A program made the translations under genes and the position numbers. Under the pieces are notes generated by a model. That model did no database searches. It saw only the letters and a list, made by a program, of their open reading frames with translations, and was not told the origin of the DNA. 64,000 bases of DNA from Haliotis asinina (taxonomy: Eukaryota; Mollusca; Gastropoda; Lepetellida; Haliotidae), in NCBI RefSeq assembly GCF_037392515.1, contig NC_090281.1, forward strand, positions 50,906,145 through 50,970,144. The letters run 5' to 3'. Positions 11,758-23,559 of this stretch are shown here, one piece after another; the stretch's first letter is position 1, and every line of letters begins with the position of its first letter.

Positions 11758-12319
11758 GCATGCCGAATCAACTAAAAAATAAATATTTGGTCCATGACAT
11801 TACAACTTAAAAACATCACTGAATAAATTTGCTTCTAATAAAAAACAGTTTGTGTCAAAAACGTGAATGCCAAAATATTCATGCACTGCCGAAATGATGT
11901 TTGTGTTTACGACTTTGGCTAATCGTCTGCCGTTGTGCTTCGATTGTTTTGTTAGTTGGATTGTCTGGGTGAATTGTTACGCAGTTCGCCTTTGTATCTG
12001 TGTAACATGCATCTTGCTCTCGGAGACACATATCACCAACAAAGTATCAGACCCCCACATCTATATAAGCCATTTTCTGTAACGGTAAATGTTTCCTCAG
12101 ATTGGAACAAGTGTGTTGTGGGATAATGTTTGTCACGCTTCCCATGAACCAGGTCCGTTTGTCCTCGATCATTCAGTACTATGCCTTTTTCAGAATTGAT
12201 TAACTCCGAACAACCGGTTTCTATCGAAAGCAACTTATGTTAGCAAACCAGTGTTATGAAATCTTGAACAGCTGTGATTCACTTTTGAAACAGATTCGTC
12301 CACATCAAACAGTATTCTG

Positions 12320-13230
12320 GAATGTGTAAAGTGGGTGCCCGAAATGTAAGTAATACTTTTAGACACGATCTTACCAAAATTTCCCGTATTGTTCAAACTT
12401 CAGGAAGCGTTAACAATTCCATTTTCTATCGGGGTTTAGGTGATATTTTTAAGGACCGTTTCACAAAAGAATACAGACTAACTCTTGTAGCGATCAAAAG
12501 TTCGAAACAGCCGTTTTTAGACTGTATCATGAAAGATAAAAGTTCCAGTAAACAAATGTGCCATCTCTAGCGCCACGGCCTACCTATCATGCTGCACGTG
12601 CAGTCCGTGACGACTATGTACAAGAGCACATGCTATCGCTTGACCCAGCGACGTGAGACAGTTATGGCAGAACTTTTCAGACGAGGAACTATTCATTCAC
12701 AAATTAGGTTCATTGAATACTAAACAAAAACAGAGAGATAATGACTGTGAAAGTAAACCTCTGCAGTTTGGTGAACCTGTGGACACTGACACAATTCAAG
12801 GAATGGTGTCCGAGGAGATGCCCGCGAACACTGTTGACATGTATAAATGGACTGTTTCCTTGTTTCGTACGTGCCGCATCTACCGTTTACATTTCTCCAT
12901 TTCTGAAAACCTGAAAATTTCAGGACACTGCTTGACTATGGATATACGTGAATTTCTCGACGGTTTGTTCAACGAGGCATTGCATGTCTGAGGTAACACG
13001 CAAGGGACGCCCATGAGTACACATGCAAGTCAGTGATTCTGTGGTGCGTTTGGTGGCATCAAATCCTTCATTGCACCATGAAGACCACCGTGAAAAGACT
13101 ATGTGAAGCTGGCGAACTGAGTGGGAAGCGAACCAACCATTCTTTGAGGGTGCCAGGTGCCACTAGACTCTATGATGCCCGACCGAATTGACCAACAACA
13201 AATCTGTGTGTGGTCATTGCAACTGTTGTT
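12320..13230 (+). mobile_element. Broken tyrosine-recombinase-like relic (Crypton/DUF3504 type)
   Basis: Two open stretches (about 12322-12570 and 12653-12991), then a conserved-looking piece near 13080-13190. The middle stretch has the NTVDMYKWTVSLF core-binding-like pattern. The last piece reads GKRTNHSLRVPGATRLYD, resembling the HxxR region of eukaryotic tyrosine recombinases of the Crypton/DUF3504 kind. It is broken in several places and looks like a fossil. The family call rests on remembered motifs and is tentative. Confidence 0.45.
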
Positions 13231-14340
13231 TTTTTCGGTAGGATTATAACAATGTTTAGGATTATAGGGAAGATTTAGAAAAGTAACAGTTCATGCATAC
13301 GATATGCTAGTAACCATCCTTAATTCGCAACATTCTGTGTACAGGGCATCGTAGTTCTGTTGTGAGACTATACAAATGTAGGCGGAGGTTTCAGACATCT
13401 TGAACGGAGATTCGAAGAGGAGTAAAAGTTAGTCGGAGGAGTTCCCGAAGAATGTGGAATCGGTATCAGTAGAGGACAAACCCGGCACACCTACAGTAAC
13501 GGTCGCGGAATAACACTCGAGCAAGACTAGGAAACAATGAAACACCCAGCCTCCCTTGTTAACAACTTGTTAAAGACTTTGAATTGATAAATAAACTGCT
13601 CCAGATAAACGTTGTTTATTGACAAGAAATCCTGCTTAGGTTACTGTGTCAAATTGTCAATTAAAGTTTAAAAATTTGATCAGTTTGGATCATCTGTCAC
13701 TTCTACATGATTTTTTTCTACTGAAAGCACGACTTCTAACTAAATCTAGTTATAGAGATCTGGATGTCACCAAATTAAGTCTATATGTGACCAAGATACA
13801 GAGAGACCCCATTCGAGGTCTTTAGTTCTCAGGTAGACCTATCTTTGTGTCGGCCAGATCTTAATGGACAGCTTTTGGTTCGGTGCTACAGAAACAGATG
13901 ACGTCACCGGAGGTTTATAAAGTCTGAGGCAAAGAACACAGGCCGTAGCCTTCCGTAGAGGAAAAGCATTAGGAAACTATGTGGAAGCACACGATAGTGA
14001 GCCTGTACTTATTTTCCAACCAAGGATTAGAAAATTATTTGGTAAGTTTTGCCAGCCATCTGACACACACACACAACCATCTGACAATTAATGTAAAAAA
14101 CGAAAGTTGTTCGTACCAAAATGACCTATCAAAGAAATGTTTTATTCAAAACATATCCGATGTGTTATGTCAACATGCATACAACGCTTTAGAATTTAAG
14201 CCGCAATCAGAAAACGTTTCAAAATATTTATGTCTTGGGTCTTGGAATATATTACCACAAATCCAGTTTGATCAGTCTTTTGCACATCAGATTACTATTG
14301 CAAGCCTCTGACTTCAATAGGATTTACACTTCAATAGGAT
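13230..14340. other. Intergenic with one unexplained open frame (13979-14311)
   Basis: The 110-codon + strand frame has no domain I recognise. It lies just upstream of a family C retroposon tail, so it may be mobile-element derived. Nothing else supportable here. Confidence 0.35.
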
Positions 14341-14365
14341 TTACACTTCAAGGAGTGGCGTAAAT

Positions 14366-14606
14366 ACAGCTACGGTCCATGCGGGGAGCAAAGGTACTAG
14401 CAAGTCCCCATGGTTCTTAGTATGCTGATCTACCTTTAGTTGTTGGTGCTCTATACCCCGTTTATATTTTGTACTGTCTATATTGATTTATTTTACATTA
14501 AAGTACTAGTTATAAATTTATAAATCCGTGGTACTGTGTTATTTTTACTGTCCTGACAGATGTTAATGTTTAAATATTGACGCTTAATAATAACTCACTT
14601 ACTACT
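14366..14606 (+). repeat. Family C retroposon 3' end
   Basis: Contains GCGGGGAGCAAAGGTACTAG, GTCCCCATGGTTCTTAGTAT, TGATCTACCTTTAGTTG and TTTTTACTGTCCTGACAG, ending in TAACTCACTTACT. It carries the longest 5' extension of the three copies, a (T/C)GG-rich stretch typical of the end of a LINE ORF2. Confidence 0.6.
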
Positions 14607-14609
14607 TGA

Positions 14610-16080
14610 TCGATAAATCTTCTAGGCAGTGACAAATCTACCCATGCATAAACTATGGTATTGAAGTCAGAGCTGATCCAGGTCTCTAGCTGTGCAGGAA
14701 TAATTACTTTCAACTATAGTCACTGTTACCCAAGCTCATGGAACTAGGGAATCGTTACCATAATATGTTTTAATAATGTTGTGATTCGCGTTATGTGACG
14801 TGTGGACGCAGGGTAAGAAGAACAGAAGCGCTTGTAATTAACGACTGAATTCATTACTTGTGTTACTGCAGGAAAATACAGCACAGAACGTATTTCGTTG
14901 AAGATTAGGTAGCCTTGGGTGACAAATAAATGTAGGTCCTATTTACAGCTGATTTCGTTTTGAGCGTGTTCAATACGTAGGTTAGGTTTTTCCCTTCGGA
15001 ATTCAAGGTAAGGATACATCGGTTGTATTGTTTGTTTGTTGTTAGATGTCATTTTAGGTTAGGCACAAGACTTGAGTGCAGTGACACCGAGTTTCTGAAA
15101 TCAGTGTCTAGTTTTGAAAGACAGGCACCTAAGTTTATCCCTAGGTGCAAAGTGTGATAGCTGAGAGCGTGACATATTAAACACTATCTGGGTTTGATGT
15201 GATATGTGTGTTTGTGTGTGTCGGACAGTGCCATCAAACAGAAACATATGGTCATGGAACATTAACATGACAAGTCGAGAGACCTTGGTCAATACATCTA
15301 TGTTCACATCATAAACAAATTCAGTAAAATCATTAACGTACAATGAAATTGACAGTGTTGATATGTGGTAATCCTGTTTTACTCCGTTCACACATGTGTA
15401 CATACTTCTAATTCATATGAAAAATCACCACCTTTGACATTGCCAGTCCACAGTTCATACATAATGCTACTTTTTCTATTGATGGAATCAAATGTAGTTT
15501 TAAGTTCAAGTATATAGCCTGTCCTTACGTAAATACAAATAGTAGTGACCAGTGTATCTAACACAAATATATTGGACTTGCATGAGTTTACAGAGTTCAT
15601 AAATGGTAAAAGGTTATCAAATTGTGAAGACAGTACTCCCACTTTGAAAGGGATAAGAAGGTGATACTTCAAAACAGACCAGATGTTTGTTTTCGTCTTC
15701 GTCTGATATGCCAGTAGCAGACGTCACGGCCGGTCTGTTGTCAAAACAAATAAATCTGACCACTTTTTTGTTTGGTAACATTTTATGTGGCAAGTCGGTA
15801 CGTCCAAGTTCGATGTGGCAGTGATGGAATGAGAAAAATGTAGTTTTAGGGGAGGTAGGGAATGAATTAAGGGTCGGTCGGGCGATGACAAACAGCAAAT
15901 GAAAATTCAGCCCAAAGTGCATTCATACTTTGTATTCAAAGGGTAGTAGAGTCTTACTCGTTAGCGTTAGTGATGACACCAGGTGATCAATCTAGGTGCG
16001 CCACTAGTGTAGGTCACAGATCTGACTGTTTGAATGTGTTCTTGCTCGTTGTATGTGGATTCGATATAAAATACACTTTC
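14610..16080. other. Upstream region of channel copy 2
   Basis: No coding exon recognised. Open frames on the minus strand at 15101-15922 match nothing I know and overlap each other. The promoter and any 5' UTR exon of channel copy 2 must lie here or further left. A pyrimidine tract and CTTTCAG directly precede the first coding exon. Confidence 0.4.
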
Positions 16081-16093
16081 GCTTTCAGGCATA

Positions 16094-19000
16094 ATGGATG
16101 AGAAGAGGGCACACACCGTCACCTCTGATGCACATCGCGCTTCGCCAGCATATGGACTTAAAGATCTGTGGATTGAATTCAGCCAGACTACAGGCCTTCA
16201 TGCTGTTGATAAGATTAAACTCCCTTCATGCAATCCGTTTTCTGTTCGTGGGTAGGTGTGAGGGTGTTATACATGTACATGCGGACTATATATGACCGTA
16301 AATATCAAGACGAACCATTCTTATAATTATCTTCATATGCACGATGTAATACTAACATGTACATATAAGATTACTTTTAAATGCTTTCCGGACGAACCGG
16401 AGACTGATATTTTATGAATAACTACTACTGGAAAAGAGTAATGGATCTACTGATTAATTTCATAAGGAAATCATATAAATATCTGAAGTAAGTTAGTTAT
16501 CTCAAACAAACAATCAACGTTTGTTTGTTTGTTTGTTTGTTTTTGTTTTTGTTTTTTGTTTTAAATCGCTTTTGTTTCTTTTTATCTGCATATTTAAGTC
16601 AGCATATTTGTATCCTCCAGCTCCTTATTCACATACAACAAACACTTATATAGCATTGTGGTCCGGTACGGTGTAGAAACTGAGACCACACTGTATGCGT
16701 TTCAAACAGAATATATATAATTTGACACATTATATACAAGCTATTTTATTGGGATTTAAGCGATAAGGCGCCGTCTCCTCACATCTCTGAAGCAGGTACG
16801 AATCCATCAAACCACATCACATTTGTTTGCATCTTGCATGGCTCATTGCATTTGCCCCAATGATTCTGGAGAAAGAATTTTCTAAATTTTCCCACAGAAT
16901 TTATAATGTACTCATGTTTCTAGCGTGGCATTTGTGGGCAAGGACTTCCATTTTTAGTCTTCTTGCTTCAACAGGTTGGTATGGATCTTGGCCTTGTGTT
17001 CAACTACGGGGTTTCTCGTCTATAACCTTGTCACAGAGATAGGAACCTACTACAGCTACCCAACCGTCACCAAGATCACCCCCCAAATCAAACATTCAAT
17101 CACATTCCCCGCCGTCACTATCTGCAACAGATGCACCTTCAACAACACTCGCCTTGACGTCTACCCAGAAATGGAGAACTATTTTTTTAATATTTCCCAA
17201 GGAATGGCGGGAAAAGACTCATTTTCTCATCTGACTTCAGAAGTGTTTCAGGGACCGTTGTCTATAGAATGGTTGAAGAACATGTCAATGGAAGGCTCCG
17301 AGATGTTGTTTAAATGTGTCTTTGGTGGTGACATCTTTAATTGTATGACCGATTTCAAACCTATTTTCACTTATGAGGGGCTCTGCCACACCTTCAACTT
17401 CAATGCCAATAAAAGTGTGTTCATGCCAGGTGACGAAGCAAACCTCATCGTCACTTTCAACATCAACCAGAACGACTACACCTTCATCAGAAACAGGGCA
17501 GCAGGGATTAAGGTAAATAGCCTCTGCACAAAGTAACACCCCAGCGGATTAACGCCGTGTGCACATACTTCAAATTGAAAAGCAAACATCGGAAGCTTCA
17601 TTGTTGAAGGTTTGAAATAAGCAGCTAACGGTCATTAGAACTGACAGATATTATTTACACGTACATAAACTGGGTTTATCTTATCAACATACCGAAAAGA
17701 TGAATTTGGCCACATGGTCTCCATGAATTGATTCACCTGTCAAGACCTTGACCTTTATTTATTTAGAATGGCTCTTCCGGCTGGACCGGAATTGATCACC
17801 CATAAACTGCTTAATTACAACCACAAACATTTTATGCTAATCCGATGGTTAAATCTCCACTGAAGGTTACGAAAACTACTTTTCAGGATTCTGATTTTGT
17901 GTAGAATGTCCCTCAAGCCCACATCCGTGTAGGAATAATGGATCAAAGTAAAGCTTCCGTTCCATAAACATTTGAGTAGCTGGTTGGAATCTAGGTTCAT
18001 GTAGCAAACGTTTGAGTATGCGTGCTCAAGATTTTTATAAAAAGTTCTTACAATATAAAAAGGAGAGAAAGAACTGTTCTGTGTATGTTTGCAGATACTC
18101 CTCCATCATCCGGACGTCAACCCAGACGCCAGTTCCACTGTCGTGACGGCTGCACCCGGGTTCTCAACATATGTTGCCATACAAAAATTTCAGGTGGGTA
18201 TGTGTGTGTGTGGGGGGGGGGGGGGGGGAGGGGGGGAGGTGGGGGTGTGGTGTGTGTTGTAGGCCGCACTCAGAAACATTGCAGCTACATGGCGGTGATG
18301 TTTAAATTTCGAGGCTACACTTGTTGCTGAAGTCCAGTTCCAAGCCACGGGTGACAGGTCCGTCTGCTTAAATATAGGTGGGTATGTTTCAGTATATATT
18401 CTAAATACTTGGTGACACACTTTCAATATTAGGAAGTCAAGGAAAGATCATAGTTATTCCACTAAGAACGTTTGGATCTCTAGAGAAGAATGATCAAACT
18501 TTGATAAATTTCATCATGTAATCAGCTTCCTGTAAATATTTAAATATTTAATTTATCTTTTACTCATTACTCATATACTCATTGACATGCATACATCGTC
18601 GTTTCCGGTTACGCGTATATGAAGTAGTTCATTAGTGATGCTACTACACCGCGTCATTACGTTAGGTCGCTGTATATAAGGTTGTCATATCCTCCACAAT
18701 GCCCAACCTGCTGCATGCATTTGGCCCCCAATTTCAAGACATTTCAAATACATCATTGCCTTTTGTTTCTAGTATCACTACCAGCCCTCCCCCTACATGG
18801 CATTTGATGACACTGCTTGCTTGGACACAAAGAGTCCCGATTTTGTGAATCCCCTGAAGAACTACTCACCCTACACCTACGACCATTGCTTCATGGAGTG
18901 TATTCATATGACGGCATTTAAGCTGTGTGGATGTGTCGGACCGTATGTCCCAGGTAGGTGTAGGACAGATTTGGGAGACATTCACATATAAAGACTTAAC

Positions 19001-22000
19001 AATGTTATATTTTATATAACATGCATTCATAGTCTGCATGGTCACTTTCGGTCAGCACCTGCACCTGCATATAAAGTTTAATGAATGTGCAAACGTGATT
19101 ATGATATGGCACAATAAAACAAACATTCTAAGGCCAATCAATCCAGTATTTTCTGCACAAGAAAAGGACACGTGGTGTTGTTCGCGCGTTTAACCTTAAG
19201 ACTTATGAACTTAATCTCAACCTTTAATGTGTGTAAATATACAATAAGTAGTCGGAAATTAACACGAAATGGTGCTAGTTTGCTGTGTATTTCGTGTCCA
19301 TCTTATCCAATGCTATGTTCGCCATCATACTCTACACCTACGACCATTGCGTCATGAAGGGTATTCAGATCGAAACTATTTAAAGAGTGTGGACGTGTTG
19401 CAACGTACGTCCCAGGTAGGTGGTACTCACACCACGGAGACACTTACACCACGTGTGCAAATGAGGCGCAGTCCTATAGGAACGGTGCCAGAACCATTTT
19501 GAAGGATGCCAATAACCCTCCACAGAGCCGTTAAGTAAGGTTAGACAAAGTCACATACTAAGTAAGTCACTTGACCAGGGTGTTGACACATGTTGACACT
19601 CGTCTGTCGTTTGAATATATAGAATCGTGCTTCGACAGGTGAGTGCAAATGTACGCTGTAAGTGCAAATGGACTCTGTGAGTAAACTTTCTCATCTCACA
19701 CTCTCACGAAGAAAGTGTTGTCTCACATGTCGACAACTCACCATGGTTCTGATTTTGATTACTTTATTTCTATTTCAGTGGATGGTCTTCTGTGCTCTCT
19801 AGTGAAACTCGATAGTTGTTACAATCCTGCTGTCAGTGAGTATATTGGCTACTTATCCCTAGGACAAATAGGACACACACAAATGCAGACAAATCCTGCG
19901 ACAAGAATACATGGTCGTGCAGTTTGGTATTGTGATTTGTTATAATTAGGATTAATTTGTTAAACGTATCATACCAACTAGACAAAGTAAGTGAGGAAAA
20001 GAAATTAAGAAGACAAGACATACGTGAGCCTCACGTGAAATCAGTTCACTGCTGATGGCCTACACAATGTCATTGGAGTCTTTTCCCCAAAAACATTAGT
20101 CACCTCAACCTACTGTTTCACTGTTACAAGAGATTAAAATAAGCAAGGGTCTGTGACCTCAGGACAAATCAAGCATTTTGATAAACACACAGAGATCAAG
20201 ATTGTTGTATAGACAATCCCCACAGTGGCTTGTCTTTCAAAGAACCTTTCTAGATCAGCTTCAAACATTGCTAGCTTACAACGAGACATGTGCTTCGTAC
20301 AGGTTTTTTAAGATGATTAAAAAGGTTAAGTTATTTTTCATTGCAAAACTGTCTCTGATAATTAAGGATAGACTTCCTTGTTATTAAATGCTGACCAAGC
20401 AGTCAGTCCCCAGTACGCCATCGCCATAGCGTCGATTGCAAGAACTGCTTCCATCACAAAACTTGCAGATCAGGGATCGTCTTGAAAACCCCCTCTGCCT
20501 CGCTAAAACTGTTTAGCTGTAAATCTCTTTAGAAAGTACTTCATGTTAAGAAAAAACACACTTCCGGTTTCAAGAAAAAACAACATGAAATGACAAAGTG
20601 GAAAGAAACGACAAAAGATTTCTTGTTTAGCATGAATACATTGATCCACTATTCAATAGCATCAGGTGTGTATATTACACAGACATCTTGTTGAGGCTTA
20701 GACTTTATCAATCAACTCTTATAGTTGGTTGAAAACCACATTCAACAGCTAACCTGAGTCAAGACCGAGGTCCTGGTTGGGTAACCCAGTGGTTGAAACT
20801 GAGGCATACCACTTTGCTGAGACTACAAGTATCGGCTAGTCAAGTTGTTGTAGTGTAATTGGAAATATCTTAATCGTGTAAACATTACTTAAAGTACGTT
20901 TTTTTTCACGAGGATCGTTGTCCAAGAATGGTACCTTTGTGGAGGAGTGTAGGTGTCTCAGCGAGTGCGTGTTCGACAGGTACACAGCCCAGGTGTCCTC
21001 CAGTTCCTTCCCTGCCGACAAATGGGAATCTTCGCTTCTCAATGACACGAGGGCAAGGGACAGGGAGAGTATGACGTATGACTTTCGTGTTTTTCAGACT
21101 TTTTAACAAATTTTAATAGTAATTTTTAACAACTGCTCATAACACATTTGGGATAGTTCTGTCGACTCTAGGAGATATGACATTGATGTGAAAATGTGTT
21201 TCGTCGTTAACATACTCACACTATATCTTCCTTTCAAGCCGTAGGTTTCAATCTTGATGAATTTCGCCCATATCCACCCAAATTGCACGGTTCAGTACTT
21301 CACAAAAGCTTCAATGTCGACCTTTCTTGCTTCAAACATAATGGTTTATTGTTGAATTATGTTGGCGAAAATGGGTAATGCCTTCTTAAAAGTATCGCTC
21401 TCGGCACACCCTAATAAAAACTTTGCCACTCAGGCTTCAAAAAGAACGAGTACACCGTTGTTAGGCTGACCTCATATCGGGCACGTAAATGGCATCTGAT
21501 CAGCCTATGGAGTTGTCCATCCCTTTGAGCTCACGTCGGTGGTGACTGCTTTGAATTGCAGGCTGACGTAGATGTCGAGCTATTGTCTTTCACTGCCATG
21601 TTCATGGGTTTTGAAAATGTCAGCGGCCTTACCCCTAGAAAATGTGCTAGAAATGTATAACTATTTGTTCTGTTATTCAGAAGCAACTTTCTGCAGCTGA
21701 AAGTGTTTTACGACAAGATGATGGTGACATCTATCACACAACAACCTCAATATACCGTGGCATCTCTGTTTTGTAAGTATTATTTCACAATCAGGTATTA
21801 TCCACTTGTTAAATTCCCATGTGTCTTTTAACCTGGGAACCTGGAGTCTGCACCCTATGACAACGGTTTATCTGTTAATGCCCTTTTCAAAATTGTTAAA
21901 GTTCATTTCTGTGACGACGTAAATGTTGATGTGATGGTGTTGTTGTTGCAGCCAATGTCGGGGGTCAGATGGGGCTGTGTCTCGGAGCCAGCATCCTGAC

Positions 22001-22097
22001 AGTGGCAGAGATCGCGGAACTCCTGGTATTCATCATCATCTTCCTCTTGGACAAATGTAGAGGAAGAAAAGCTCGTAACAGAATCAGCAATTGGTAG
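16094..22097 (+). CDS. DEG/ENaC-family cation channel subunit, copy 2 (complete, 477 aa)
   Basis: Full gene of eight coding exons: 16094-16251, 16975-17512, 18095-18193, 18773-18953, 19779-19835, 20913-21075, 21681-21772 and 21952-22097. Together they make 1434 nt with consistent phases, 477 aa plus stop. The N-terminal cytosolic exon starts MDEKRAHTVTSD and contains LWIEFSQTTGLHAVDKI, the place of the family's His-Gly gating motif (here His-Ala). TM1 is about residues 55-75 (LVWILALCSTTGFLVYNLV), followed by the signature FPAVTICN. The ectodomain has several N-glycosylation sites (NNT, NIS, NMS, NKS), the strand ending in PGFSTYVAIQKFQ, and the Cys block HCFMECIHMTAFKLCGCVG. TM2 is around residues 432-460 (GGQMGLCLGASILTVAEIAE) with the GAS filter, then a basic tail KCRGRKARNRISNW. 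At 477 aa it is at the short end of the family. ATG 16094 is chosen because the exon follows a good acceptor (CTTTCAG, 16082-16088) and is the first in-frame ATG there, so a 5' UTR exon probably lies upstream. The family is certain; the subfamily (FMRFamide-gated, ASIC-like or other) is not. Confidence 0.93.
16517..16560. repeat. (GTTT)n microsatellite
   Basis: Runs of GTTT grading into GTTTTT, in the first coding intron of channel copy 2. Confidence 0.85.
18200..18260. repeat. G-rich simple repeat
   Basis: A GT run followed by about 17 consecutive G and further GGGGG(A/T) blocks, starting 10 bp after the donor at 18193/18194 of channel copy 2. Such G runs can form quadruplexes; whether this affects splicing is unknown. 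Confidence 0.85.
19326..19418 (+). pseudogene. Degenerate extra copy of the channel's Cys-rich exon
   Basis: This stretch copies the 3' half of the exon at 18773-18953, including the segment TACACCTACGACCATTGC and the CCCAGGTAGGTG donor junction. It lies about 470 bp after that exon, inside the next intron. The reading frame is lost: it runs into a TAA where the intact exon codes for the Phe-Lys before the CGC motif, and two cysteine codons have changed. It is best explained as a partial exon duplication that has decayed. Confidence 0.75.
21360..21560. other. Copy-2-specific insertion in channel intron
   Basis: About 200 bp are present between TGGTTTATTGTTGAATT and TTTGAATTGCAGG here but missing from the otherwise matching intron of copy 1 near 4670. 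No terminal repeats recognised. Confidence 0.5.
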
Positions 22098-22189
22098 AGA
22101 ACGCAGTTTCCCCTTACATGTTGTACCCAATACAGCTATCATGAAGAGATACCTTTCTATGCCCCAACACGTGTCGTTCTGGTTGTTGT

Positions 22190-22310
22190 TTAATGCCGGT
22201 TGAGCTATTTTCCAGTTATATGACAGAGGTCTGGGATTAGTGTCTGGATCAGACCATCCAGTGACCATCCAGTGACCAACGTCATTAGCATCGATCTACG
22301 TAAATTGAAT
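22190..22310 (-). repeat. SINE family A relic downstream of channel copy 2
   Basis: Blocks GATCAGACCATCCAGTGACC and AGCATCGATCTACG match the relic after copy 1 (5362-5560). It carries a small local duplication of GACCATCCAGT. Confidence 0.55.
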
Positions 22311-23085
22311 ACGATTTTTAAAAATTTTTTTTTTACTTTGATTCTTTCATTATATTACATGGCATTGTGCACGGGGCCACTAAGGACGATTCCATCGTTC
22401 ACCTTTGACTTATGTTAGGAATAGATCTGACGCTTTAATTTATTGACAGGTGTATGTATAATCGACGGGTCAAAATGTTAGTTACATGTATTCCTAAGAC
22501 GCTGGACGTGGTGAATGTTCTTGGAAAATCTGGCACATGGCGCCACGTTTCGTTTTGTTTTTATTTTTGTGTGTTTGGTTGCTGGTTGGTTGGTTTTGGA
22601 GGGTTTTTTATGGGAGTGTCTCGACTGTTATAATAACTGCTAACAAGTATTTGCATTTTACACAACAAGCCAGATCAGTCTGTTGATGTTTCTTAGGCTT
22701 CGTGTAATATTCTTTGGTGACTGGAAATTGTCTACGAGAATACTGTTGTATACCTTCTTGAAATTACCGATACATGTTTTGGGGACATTGTTGAAGATTT
22801 GGTCCGGATCTTGGACATCGATGAACCATAGATACCCACGTGAGCCTTCGCATGTATTTGTTGTTGGTGATGTTATTTCTGTTGTTTTTCATACTTAAAT
22901 GGCGCGTTTCTTAAACTAAGTAAATTGTTTCCTAAGTTATAACTATGTTCCTTGTTAAAGTTTGTAAACCCAAAGGGTGAGCTTCAGTACACCACGGAAC
23001 CAAAAGGTTGGGTTTCACACAGTGCGAGGAATCGGACGCGGGTCTTGGTGTCACCAGCGGACGCTTTCTCCACTAGGCCATCCTA
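22310..23085. other. Intergenic, little recognised
   Basis: T-rich sequence. Near 23020-23090 a minus-strand tRNA-like head is suggested by CCACTAGGCCATCCTACCC (A-box complement), adjoining the SINE relic that follows. No gene seen. Confidence 0.4.
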
Positions 23086-23089
23086 CCCA

Positions 23090-23283
23090 ACATTTCAGCG
23101 ATATTGGAGCGGTTTGTAAACAACTGAGTGTGGTTCAGACAATTCAGTGATGACCACCAGGACATTCGCAATTGAGATACTGATATGACTACTTCTGCTA
23201 ACCATGTCAGCGAACCTGAACACCCGATCCCTTTTGTCAGTTCTTCCGAAAACAATACCAACTCCAATCTGGATCTTCACGGG
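23090..23283 (-). repeat. SINE family A copy, minus orientation
   Basis: Diverged minus-strand copy ending in GGATCTTCACGGG, the complement of the family head. It lies head-to-head with the next SINE, 3 bp apart. Confidence 0.65.
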
Positions 23284-23286
23284 TCA

Positions 23287-23558
23287 GTTAACCCGTGAAG
23301 GTCCCGGGGTAGAATAGGCCTTCAGCAACCCATGCTTGCCATAAAAGGGGACTATGCTTGTCGTAAGAGGCGACCAACGGGATCGGGTAGTCTGGCTCGC
23401 TGACTTGGTTGACACATGGCATCGATTTCCAATTGCGCAGATCGATGCTCATGTTGTTGGTCACTGGATTGTCTGGTCCAGACTCGATTATTTACACACC
23501 GCCGCCATATAGCTGGAATATTGCTGAGTGCGGCGTAAAACTAAACTCACTCACTCCC
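23287..23558 (+). repeat. SINE family A, best full-length copy
   Basis: Head ACCCGTGAAGGTCCCGGGGT; middle blocks CTTCAGCAACCCATGCTTGC, GACTATGCTTGTCGTAAGAG, GCAGATCGATGCTCATGTTG and ATTGTCTGGTCCAGACTCGA; tail AGCTGGAATATTGCTGAGTG and GTAAAACTAAACTCACTCAC. About 270 bp. No clear tRNA A/B boxes in the head, so the promoter type is uncertain. Used here as the reference for the family. Confidence 0.9.
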
Positions 23559-23559
23559 G

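Noticed and set aside
13979-14311. 110-codon + frame as a gene
   Set aside because: No recognised domain; it lies next to a retroposon tail and has no supporting context.
15101-15922. Three overlapping minus-strand frames upstream of channel copy 2
   Set aside because: No recognisable family, and they overlap in different frames with no suitable splice sites.
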